Positions 1-5,672 of a stretch of 6,416 bases of DNA are shown here, in pieces (positions within the stretch are counted from its first letter, which is position 1; each line of letters starts with the position of its first letter). Origin of the DNA: Gallionella sp. (lineage in GTDB: Bacteria; Pseudomonadota; Gammaproteobacteria; Burkholderiales; Gallionellaceae). The DNA is taken from NCBI GenBank assembly GCA_030690245.1, contig JAUYGW010000268.1:1-6416 (forward strand), given 5' to 3'. Below the pieces are notes generated by a model, which searched no databases, was not told the DNA's origin, and saw only the letters and a list, made by a program, of their open reading frames with translations. The translations under genes and the position numbers were made by a program.

Positions 1-182
1 ACGATAATGATCAGCGACATCACGCCGGTGGAAAACAACTCCTTGATGATCAGATGGAAGCGCCGGAAACCGCTGCCCGAGTGCGTCAGCGTGAGCAGAA
101 AAAAGCGCGTCGCCACGCCGATGCGCCACACCGCATTGATGGTGCGACTGCCTATCCCTTTGATCACTTTAGCTGCCGGCAT
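1..182 (-). CDS. mlaE: MlaE-type phospholipid ABC transporter permease, N-terminal part (cut by window edge)
   Basis: This is the inner-membrane permease subunit of the Mla (maintenance of lipid asymmetry) system, which with MlaF, MlaD and MlaB moves phospholipids between the inner membrane and the periplasmic carrier MlaC. Only 60 codons are present, from an ATG at 182-180 to the left edge. The visible protein begins MPAAKVIKGIGS, has an amphipathic N-terminal region, then a FRRFHLIIKELFSTGVMSL stretch at about residues 39-57 leading into the first hydrophobic segment (SLIII). This corresponds to the conserved 'L..QLY.VGVLSM.II' start of E. coli MlaE. The ATG lies 3 bp after the mlaF stop, so the two are surely cotranscribed and probably translationally coupled; only a weak GAAAG element precedes the start. 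Identity is supported by both sequence and the mlaF neighbour. The truncation is due to the window, not to a broken gene. Confidence 0.88.
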   Translation of the reverse strand, partial: MPAAKVIKGIGSRTINAVWRIGVATRFFLLTLTHSGSGFRRFHLIIKELFSTGVMSLIII

Positions 183-185
183 GTG

Positions 186-989
186 TCAGTCTTTCAAATT
201 CAAGTCGTGGCGGTAATCACCGCCGGGGTAATGGAAAGGCACCGGGCCATCCATTTCGCCATGCACGAACTGGTGCACAAATTCTTTATCCGAAGCGCGG
301 ATTTCATCGGGCGTTCCCTCCGCCTCGATCACGCCGTTGGCCATGAAATAAACATAGTCCACAATCTTCAGCGACTCCTGTATATCGTGCGTAACGATGA
401 TCGAAGTCGCGCCCAGCGCATCGTTCAGGCGGCGGATCAAATCGCCGACCACAGTCAGCGAAATCGGGTCCAGCCCGGCAAACGGTTCATCATACATGAT
501 CAGCATCGGATCAAGCGCTACGGTGCGCGCCAGCGCCACACGCCGCGCCATGCCCCCGGACAATTCGGAAGGCATCAGGGTATGTGTGCCGCGCAGCCCC
601 ACCGCGTGCAGCTTCATCAACACCAGGTCATGAATGATTTCTTCCGGCAGGTCGGTATGTTCGCGCATCTGAAACGCCACGTTGTCATAGACCGACATAT
701 CGGTAAACAGCGCGCCAAACTGGAACAGCATGCCCATCTTGCGCCGCATCGCATACAAACCGTCCTGGCCCAGTTCGTGAACCACCTGCCCATCCACCTT
801 GACGCAGCCCTTGGTCGGCTTGAGCGCGCCGCCGATATGACGCAGCAACGTGGTTTTGCCGCAGCCGCTCAACCCCATGATGGCGATCAGCTTGCCCTTC
901 GGAAAAACCATGTTGATGCCCTTCAGCACGGGGCGCTTATCGTAGGCGAAATTAAGCTCGCAAATTTCGGCCAGAACAGGTGAAGACAA
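186..989 (-). CDS. mlaF: MlaF, ATP-binding subunit of the Mla phospholipid transporter
   Basis: A 267-residue cytoplasmic ABC ATPase that energises the MlaFEDB lipid transporter. Visible motifs in order: Walker A GLSGCGKTT at 39-47 (family usually GPSG.GKTT, so Leu replaces Pro), Q-loop Gln90 in LFQFGALF, ABC signature LSGGM at 143-147, Walker B LIMYDEP at 163-169 with catalytic Glu168, D-loop AGLDP, and switch His201 in VTHD. The tail at about 240-267, with DGPVPFHYPGGDY, is the MlaF-specific C-terminal extension. In E. coli that extension packs against the partner MlaF and helps MlaB contact, and it separates MlaF from generic ABC ATPases. Length is normal. The start is a TTG at 989-987; no in-frame ATG lies near it. 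An ATG at 1020-1018 is out of frame. A weak GGA element 8 nt upstream of the TTG is the only SD-like signal, so the start is less sure than the identity. Confidence 0.95.
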   Translation of the reverse strand: MSSPVLAEICELNFAYDKRPVLKGINMVFPKGKLIAIMGLSGCGKTTLLRHIGGALKPTKGCVKVDGQVVHELGQDGLYAMRRKMGMLFQFGALFTDMSVYDNVAFQMREHTDLPEEIIHDLVLMKLHAVGLRGTHTLMPSELSGGMARRVALARTVALDPMLIMYDEPFAGLDPISLTVVGDLIRRLNDALGATSIIVTHDIQESLKIVDYVYFMANGVIEAEGTPDEIRASDKEFVHQFVHGEMDGPVPFHYPGGDYRHDLNLKD

Positions 990-1018
990 AGTTGAAATCC
1001 AGAAAATCGGGAGGGCGC

Positions 1019-1048
1019 ATTCTAAACTACAGCACAGCCAATTCTCAA
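1019..1048 (-). promoter_or_regulatory. Candidate sigma70 promoter for mlaFE
   Basis: On the minus strand the -35 is TTGAGA (1048-1043; 5 of 6 to TTGACA) and the -10 is TAGAAT (1024-1019; 5 of 6 to TATAAT), separated by 18 bp. A start of transcription near 1012 would leave a leader of about 23 nt before the TTG start of mlaF, a natural arrangement. This is the best promoter match I found in the divergent region. It is seen by eye only, not by scoring. Confidence 0.55.
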
Positions 1049-1077
1049 CAATTAGTCACGCCCATGAATATCTAGGC

Positions 1078-1117
1078 TTTTTTTCCTATTGAGCTTGCCC
1101 CCGCTTACCGCTATGCT
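1078..1117 (+). promoter_or_regulatory. Candidate promoter for the msh operon with upstream T-tract
   Basis: A -35-like TTGAGC (1089-1094; 4 of 6), a 17-bp spacer and a -10-like TATGCT (1112-1117; 4 of 6) read towards the ATPase gene. A run of seven T at 1078-1084 falls at about -40 to -46 relative to a start near 1124, where the proximal UP element contacts the RNA polymerase alpha subunit. The leader would be about 177 nt long. The hexamers are modest, so this is tentative. I saw no convincing sigma54 site (TGGCAC-N5-TTGCA) as an alternative. Confidence 0.3.
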
Positions 1118-1300
1118 CAACACCCGACGCCTATCCCGTGAGCGCAAATTGAACGCCCTTCCGACACTTCCCATTCCGCCGATCGTCGATGATAGTCCGC
1201 TGATTTGCGAAGGGCAGGCGCCGGCTGGCGTTGAGGCACATCAGGCCACAGCACGCCGCACGTGGAGGCGCGTGACCAACTTAACCAACAGGGCGCAGGC

Positions 1301-2716
1301 ATGTACCTAGAACATTTCGGACTCGACGAGCCGCCGTTCAGGATTACGCCCGTGACGGTGTTCTTCTTTTCCGGCGCCAATCGCGGCGAAATCCTCGACG
1401 CGCTGATCTATTCATTAAACGAAGCCGAAGGCATCATCAAGGTCAGCGGCGAAGTCGGCAGCGGCAAAACCATGCTGTGCCGCATGCTGCTCGAACGGCT
1501 GCCCAAGCATGTCGAAACCATCTATCTCGCCAACCCGAGCCTGTCGCGCGAAGAAATGCTGTATGCGATCGCCGACGCGCTTGGCCTGAGCATCGACGGC
1601 AAGCGCGTCGGCCTCGTCATGCATGGCATCCAGAACAAACTCGAAGAGAAGGCCCGCGAAGGCAAGCGTGTCGTCGTGCTGGTCGATGAAGCGCACGCCA
1701 TGCCGCTGGACACGCTCGAAGAATTGCGCCTGCTTTACAACTTGCAGGTCGGCAACGCCAAGCTGCTGCAAATCATCCTGTTCGGGCAACCGGAACTGAA
1801 CGCCAAGCTGGATCAACCGAACATGCGCCAACTCAAGGATCGCATCGTCCATCACTTCCACATGCAGCCGCTGTCGCGCAATACCCTCGAAAATTACCTG
1901 ATGTTCAGGATGCGCGCGGCCGGTTACCACGGCCCGGACATTTTTTCGCCGAACGCCATCAAGCTCATCGCCGATGCGTCCAACGGCTTGATGCGCCGCA
2001 TCAACATCCTCGCGGACAAATCGCTGCTGGCCGCCTTCGTGGAAGACACCCACAACATCGAGGCCCGGCATGTGCAGGCGGCAATGCGTGACAGCGAAAT
2101 AACCCTCCCCCGTTCCCACCCCGGCAAAAAACTGATGATGGGAAGCGCGGCAGGCGCATTGCTTTTGGCGGGCCTGGCGGCCTGGTGGCTGACGGACAGG
2201 CCGCCTGCCAGCACCTCGGCCGAGTCATCTCCGGCTATTGCCGCACAACAGGCTAATGCGCCCGCTCCCGCAACCAGCGGGGGAAGCGTCACCGCCAGCC
2301 CGGCCTCTCCTCCGCAACCGGCGGCAGGCAATTTGCCGCTGGCGGGCAAACCTGCACCGCTAGCCAGCAGCCCGGCAACCGGCAAATCGAGCCTGTTTGA
2401 GCAACGCCTCGCGGCGGGCAAACAATTGCTCGAACAGGCCGCTTCGACGAGTTCAGGACAGGAAAAAGCCATCGCCGGCATTCAATTGTTTTACAGCGAA
2501 GAGATCAAGCGGGAGCGCATCGAAAACTTCCTGAGACGCGCAGACGGGCTGGGCAAGCTCTCCGAAATTTATCTGCTGCCGGAAAAATTCGGCAGCAAGG
2601 ACGGGCTGCGCGTACTCTACGGCACATACCCATCGGCCAATGCGGCGAGCGACGCGATCAATGAATTACCGCCGCGTTATCAGGAGGCTTTCACGCCAGT
2701 CATTTATACCTTCTAG
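1301..2716 (+). CDS. mshM: ExeA/MshM-like AAA ATPase with a transmembrane anchor and SPOR-like periplasmic tail
   Basis: A 471-residue inner-membrane ATPase of the ExeA/GspA/MshM family, which helps a secretin system assemble through the cell wall. The start at ATG 1301 gives the family-typical MYLEHFGLDEPPFRITP and has an AGGG 7 nt upstream; the GTG at 1262 would only add 13 untypical residues. Walker A is GEVGSGKT (50-57) and Walker B VVVLVDEAH (124-132), followed by the AAA core and a lid to about 265. A hydrophobic segment at 278-297 crosses the membrane. An Ala/Pro/Ser-rich linker (about 300-365) and a C-terminal region (about 390-471, ending LPPRYQEAFTPVIYTF) resembling a SPOR peptidoglycan-binding fold follow. 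Aeromonas ExeA instead has a PG_binding_1 domain. It is first of four same-strand genes, 68 bp before the secretin. TnsC/IstB-type transposition ATPases share the core but not the anchor or tail. The symbol mshM comes from context. Confidence 0.85.
   Translation: MYLEHFGLDEPPFRITPVTVFFFSGANRGEILDALIYSLNEAEGIIKVSGEVGSGKTMLCRMLLERLPKHVETIYLANPSLSREEMLYAIADALGLSIDGKRVGLVMHGIQNKLEEKAREGKRVVVLVDEAHAMPLDTLEELRLLYNLQVGNAKLLQIILFGQPELNAKLDQPNMRQLKDRIVHHFHMQPLSRNTLENYLMFRMRAAGYHGPDIFSPNAIKLIADASNGLMRRINILADKSLLAAFVEDTHNIEARHVQAAMRDSEITLPRSHPGKKLMMGSAAGALLLAGLAAWWLTDRPPASTSAESSPAIAAQQANAPAPATSGGSVTASPASPPQPAAGNLPLAGKPAPLASSPATGKSSLFEQRLAAGKQLLEQAASTSSGQEKAIAGIQLFYSEEIKRERIENFLRRADGLGKLSEIYLLPEKFGSKDGLRVLYGTYPSANAASDAINELPPRYQEAFTPVIYTF
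2391..2439. repeat. Inverted repeat inside mshM: 14-bp arms, 21-nt loop
   Basis: The left arm is GCCTGTTTGAGCAA (2391-2404) and the right arm TTGCTCGAACAGGC (2426-2439). They pair at 13 Watson-Crick positions plus one G-U wobble in RNA. The loop contains a further possible 4-bp nested stem (CGCC 2405-2408 with GGCG 2413-2416). It lies in the codons for the SLFEQ to LLEQA segment between the linker and the SPOR-like domain. No T-run follows, so it is not an intrinsic terminator. Confidence 0.7.
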
Positions 2717-2737
2717 TCTTTACCAACCAGCCGAACC

Positions 2738-2759
2738 CGCAAAGCTGCCAGGCTTTGCG
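2738..2759 (+). other. Stem-loop between mshM and mshL (8-bp perfect stem)
   Basis: CGCAAAGC (2738-2745) and GCTTTGCG (2752-2759) are perfect inverted arms around a 6-nt loop, TGCCAG, which a U-G pair could shrink to 4 nt. The structure sits in the 68-bp gap between the ATPase and secretin genes, 12 nt before the mshL Shine-Dalgarno. No U-tract follows, so it does not look like a terminator. A role in mRNA processing, stability or access to the secretin start is possible but not shown. Confidence 0.6.
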
Positions 2760-2771
2760 CCAACGAGGGAT

Positions 2772-2777
2772 AGGGAG
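2772..2777 (+). promoter_or_regulatory. Strong ribosome binding site that fixes the mshL start
   Basis: AGGGAG lies 7 nt before the ATG at 2785, the only well-placed Shine-Dalgarno here. It supports that ATG over the in-frame TTG at 2755, which lies inside the stem-loop and would precede the signal peptide with an untypical extension. Confidence 0.8.
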
Positions 2778-2784
2778 AAAAAGA

Positions 2785-4572
2785 ATGCGCTTACACAGCA
2801 CGTTTTATCTCTGCGCCGCCAGCGTGATTCTTGCCGGTTGCGGCACCAGGCCGATCCTGCCATCGGATAAGCATATCCGGCAACCGCCCTCCCCCGAAAC
2901 CGGCATTCCACAGCCCCTGAAACACAGCATCGTTCTCCCGTCGCCCAAGCCGGCGACCAAGACGGAAACCTACAGCGTAGTTGTCACGAACGTTTCCGCA
3001 CAGGAAATCCTGTTCGCCCTGGCGCGTGACGCAAAAATCAATCTGGACATCCATCCCGGCATTCAAGGAGCCGTCACGCTGAACGCACTCGACCAGACCC
3101 TGCCGCAAATTCTGACACGCATCGCGAGGCAAACCGATATGCGCTACGAGCTGGAAAACGGCAACCTGAGTGTGATGCCGGATTCGCCCTACCTGCGCAG
3201 CTACAGGATTGACTATGTAAACATGGTGCGCGACTCGGACGGGACGATGTCCAACGCCACGCAGGTTGGTTCGAATTCCTCCGGCAGCGCTGCCGCAACA
3301 GGCGGTTCTGGCAACAACAATTCATCGCTTACCATCAAGAACACCTCTAAAAACGACTTCTGGAAAACCCTGACCCAGAACATCAAGGATATCCTGCATG
3401 AAACCGACAAGATATTGCCATCCGGCTCCAGTGAAACCGTAGTACAGCAAGCAAGTGCGGCGAGCAGCACCGGAACCGGCGTACAGCCGGCAAACGGCAA
3501 AAAAACCACCGCCGGCATCGGAAGCAGCCCCATCCCGGTGAGCGTACGGGAAGGCGGCACTACCGTCACACGCACCAGCACTTTCCGCGAAGCGGCTTCG
3601 GTAATTGCCAATCCCGAGAACGGCATCATCACGGTGCGCGCCACCGGCAAACAGCATGAGAAGATTCAGGAATTTATTGACCAGATCATGGCCAATGCCC
3701 GCAGGCAAGTCCTGATCGAAGCCACCGTGGTGGAAGTACAGCTGAACGATCAATATCAACAAGGGATCAACTGGTCATTGTTGCAGCGCGGCGGCACCGG
3801 CTTCCAGCTGAGGCAGGCGGCAACAGGCCAGAGCGGCGCCGGGGCCGGGTTGGTAGCCGGCAATACTGCGAGCCTGTTTACTCTCGATTACCTCAACCCC
3901 ACCTCCCGCTTGGGCAACCTGGCTGCATCGGTTTCGCTGCTGGAGTCATTCGGCAAGGTAAAAGTGCTGTCCAGCCCCAAGCTGAGCGTGATGAACAACC
4001 AGACCGCGATACTGCGCGTCGTGGACAATCTGGTGTATTTTGTCATCAATGTCACCACCACCGCGCCAACTTCAACCAGCTCGGCATTCAGCACGTTTGC
4101 AACCACCCCCAACACCGTGCCTATCGGTTTCACCATGAGCGTGACGCCGCAAATCAACGATACCGATACGGTGCAAATCAACCTGCACCCGTCAATTTCA
4201 CGCCTGCTCGGTTACGTCAACGACCCCAACCCGTCGCTGGCCGCCGCAGGTGTAGTAAGCCGCATCCCGGTAACCTCGACGCGCGAGATGGAATCGATAT
4301 TGAAAATCGAGAACAACCAGATCGCGGTCATGGGCGGGCTGATGCAGGATGAAGCGACCAGCAATACCGATGCCATTCCCGGCCTGTCCAGCATCCCGGT
4401 GGCGGGAAATCTGTTCAAGAACCGCAACGACACGACCACAAAAACCGAGCTGGTGATCTTTCTGCGCCCGGTAGTCATCAAGGATGCCAGCATCAACGGC
4501 GATTTCAGCGCGTACCGCAATGCACTGCCGGATCAGAACTTCTTCAAAGAACCGGCTGGCGACAACCCCTGA
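2785..4572 (+). CDS. mshL: MshL-type secretin, outer-membrane pore lipoprotein
   Basis: A 595-residue secretin that should oligomerise into the outer-membrane gate through which an MSHA-type pilus or related fibre passes. The ATG at 2785 opens a lipoprotein signal peptide with lipobox LAGC at 16-19, so Cys19 would be acylated; the next residue is Gly, not the Asp retention signal, which fits outer-membrane sorting. A small periplasmic domain of STN / secretin N-terminal type covers about 62-131. A Ser/Thr/Gly/Asn-rich stretch (about 153-262) follows, then an N1-like ring-building domain (about 265-305, FREAASVIANPENGIITVRATG). The secretin core runs from about 308 to 565 with VPIG at 445-448, MSVTPQI at 451-457, VMGGLMQDE, and the C-terminal IPGLSSIPVAGNLF...ELVIFLRPVVI signature. 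There is no AMIN domain as in PilQ. MshL rather than GspD is inferred from the lipobox, length and neighbours. It ends 13 bp before the TPR gene. Confidence 0.92.
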   Translation: MRLHSTFYLCAASVILAGCGTRPILPSDKHIRQPPSPETGIPQPLKHSIVLPSPKPATKTETYSVVVTNVSAQEILFALARDAKINLDIHPGIQGAVTLNALDQTLPQILTRIARQTDMRYELENGNLSVMPDSPYLRSYRIDYVNMVRDSDGTMSNATQVGSNSSGSAAATGGSGNNNSSLTIKNTSKNDFWKTLTQNIKDILHETDKILPSGSSETVVQQASAASSTGTGVQPANGKKTTAGIGSSPIPVSVREGGTTVTRTSTFREAASVIANPENGIITVRATGKQHEKIQEFIDQIMANARRQVLIEATVVEVQLNDQYQQGINWSLLQRGGTGFQLRQAATGQSGAGAGLVAGNTASLFTLDYLNPTSRLGNLAASVSLLESFGKVKVLSSPKLSVMNNQTAILRVVDNLVYFVINVTTTAPTSTSSAFSTFATTPNTVPIGFTMSVTPQINDTDTVQINLHPSISRLLGYVNDPNPSLAAAGVVSRIPVTSTREMESILKIENNQIAVMGGLMQDEATSNTDAIPGLSSIPVAGNLFKNRNDTTTKTELVIFLRPVVIKDASINGDFSAYRNALPDQNFFKEPAGDNP

Positions 4573-4575
4573 GGA
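4571..4575 (+). promoter_or_regulatory. Ribosome binding site of the TPR gene, overlapping the mshL stop
   Basis: GAGGA overlaps the last two bases of the mshL TGA stop and lies 10 nt before the ATG at 4586. It sits in a small inverted repeat, GAGGA-A-TCCTC (4571-4581). It favours ATG 4586 over the upstream in-frame ATG at 4484, which lies deep in mshL. Translation is probably coupled to that of the secretin. Confidence 0.6.
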
Positions 4576-4585
4576 ATCCTCGAAG

Positions 4586-5665
4586 ATGAGCCTGCTCATT
4601 GATGCGCGCAAAAAATTGCAACCCGCACAGCAGGGTGAGCATGTCTCACAGGCTCCAGAATCCAGCCGGCGGGATCAACCGCCGGGAACCGGGTATCTGG
4701 CGCGCAACGCCGGACATAATTTATTCGCCGCCAAACCGGTTGGGCCGCTTGCCGCGTTCCCAGGCAACTATCGCAGGTTGCTGGCCGTTTTGGGTGGCAC
4801 AGCCTTGTTGCTCGGGGCCGGTGCGAACTATTTGTGGCATGCCGATTCCGCCGGCCACCCCGTCACCCCCCCGTCTGTTGCGCCGCCTGCGCAGCCGCTG
4901 CAACTTTCTCCGGCGGTGTTTTCCTCCGCGCCGCAAAAAAGCCTGACTCCGAAAATCCTTGCAACAGGGGCAGCCTCAGCAGGTTCTGCCGACAGCATTC
5001 GAAACGCCAAGCCGGTTCCTGCCGCGCCGCCCCTGAAAAACACCACCGCAACGCCGCAACCACAAGAAGCCAGCCCGATACGCATCGAGCGGCAAAGAAC
5101 AGAACCGCTTGATCCGCAACTCAGGGATGCCTATCTCGCTTATCGCGGCGGCAAGCTGAACGAAGCCCGGCAACTGTATCTGGCGATGTTCGAAAAGGAT
5201 ATGCGCAATCCGGATGTGCTGCTTGGACTGGCTGCCATTGCCCAGCAGCGCGGAGAAAACCAGGCGGCGGCACGGTATTTTGGCCGCGTGCTGGCACAGG
5301 ACCCGCGCAATGCGGCGGCAAATGCCGGGATGTCTGCGTTGAGCGCGGCTGACGAGCACAACGAAAGCCGTTTAAAAACCCTGCTCCGCGAACAAGGCAA
5401 TTCAGATGCCCTGCATTTTGCGCTGGGCAACCTGTATGCCGGCCAGTCGCGCTGGGGCGAAGCGCAACAGGCCTACTTCAACGCCTATACGCTGCAATCC
5501 GGCAATGCCGAATACGCCTTCAATCTCGCGGTCAGCCTCGACCACCTCGGACAGAGCAAATTGGCTATGCAGTATTACCAGCGCGCCTTGCAGCTGGACG
5601 AAACGCACCGGGCGGGATTCGATCACGCGCAATTATCACAACGTGTACGTGAACTGGCCCGCTGA
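4586..5665 (+). CDS. mshN: MshN-like TPR protein with one transmembrane anchor
   Basis: A 359-residue bitopic inner-membrane protein of the MSHA/type II assembly machinery, probably a periplasmic scaffold that bridges the inner-membrane complex and the secretin. It begins MSLLIDARKKL, like the short cytoplasmic head of MshN/GspB-type proteins. A hydrophobic segment at about 62-84 (RRLLAVLGGTALLLGAGANY) crosses the membrane with the positive side inside. A Pro/Ala/Ser-rich periplasmic stalk runs over about 90-170. The rest is tetratricopeptide-like helical repeats: about 178-209 (AYLAYRGGKLNEARQLYLAMF), 210-243 (LLGLAAIAQQRGENQAAARYF), 275-308 (LHFALGNLYAGQSRWGEAQQAY) and 309-342 (AEYAFNLAVSLDHLGQSKLA). 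No enzyme motif is visible. It lies 13 bp after mshL and 7 bp before the ATPase gene, in the position mshN has between secretin and mshE in Vibrio-type clusters. The TPR call is firm; the mshN symbol rests on context. Confidence 0.82.
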   Translation: MSLLIDARKKLQPAQQGEHVSQAPESSRRDQPPGTGYLARNAGHNLFAAKPVGPLAAFPGNYRRLLAVLGGTALLLGAGANYLWHADSAGHPVTPPSVAPPAQPLQLSPAVFSSAPQKSLTPKILATGAASAGSADSIRNAKPVPAAPPLKNTTATPQPQEASPIRIERQRTEPLDPQLRDAYLAYRGGKLNEARQLYLAMFEKDMRNPDVLLGLAAIAQQRGENQAAARYFGRVLAQDPRNAAANAGMSALSAADEHNESRLKTLLREQGNSDALHFALGNLYAGQSRWGEAQQAYFNAYTLQSGNAEYAFNLAVSLDHLGQSKLAMQYYQRALQLDETHRAGFDHAQLSQRVRELAR

Positions 5666-5672
5666 TCACATC

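Larger units (their letters stand above)
990..1300. other. Divergent intergenic region between mlaF and the msh operon
   Basis: This 311-bp stretch separates two divergently transcribed operons. It holds a good sigma70-like promoter reading left into mlaF, a weaker candidate reading right, a T7 tract at 1078-1084, and a GGAGG at 1264-1268 ahead of a very short ORF. The part from about 1120 to 1260 shows no recognisable protein, RNA or repeat. An open frame does run through it to 1310 on the plus strand, but its translation is Arg/Pro/Thr-rich and unlike any family I know. No terminator is needed here because both neighbours point away. Confidence 0.7.

Noticed and set aside
54..983. Long plus-strand open frame (309 codons) opposite mlaF
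   Set aside because: It lies antisense to a gene with all ABC motifs intact; its translation is His/Arg/Gln-rich without any recognisable domain, typical of an antisense shadow in GC-rich DNA.
1078..1084. T7 run as an intrinsic terminator
   Set aside because: No stem-loop precedes it and no plus-strand gene ends before it; it fits a promoter-proximal T-tract better.
1089..1310. Plus-strand open frame of 73 codons in the divergent region
   Set aside because: It starts at TTG (or ATG 1113) without an SD and overlaps the candidate msh promoter. Its Arg/Pro/Thr-rich product matches nothing I know. Only its last 12 codons are kept as a weak leader candidate.
1117..1380. Minus-strand open frame of 87 codons across the mshM start
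   Set aside because: It overlaps the clear ATPase N-terminus on the other strand and shows no domain or ribosome binding site.
1301..2100. Transposition ATPase (TnsC/IstB-like) and hence a mobile element
   Set aside because: The AAA core is shared, but the MYLEHFGL...PPF start, membrane anchor, SPOR-like tail and secretin neighbour identify an ExeA-type protein; no transposase or terminal repeats are present.
1415..2119. Minus-strand open frame of 234 codons inside mshM
   Set aside because: It is antisense to the AAA core, shows no family motif and has a composition mirroring the sense codons.
1924..2481. Minus-strand open frame of 185 codons, Ala/Leu/Pro-rich
   Set aside because: It mirrors the lid, anchor and Pro/Ala linker of the ATPase; the hydrophobic look comes from the opposite strand of GCx codons.
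3213..3762. Two overlapping minus-strand open frames (145 and 146 codons) inside mshL
   Set aside because: Both are antisense to a secretin whose sense frame is intact and well conserved.
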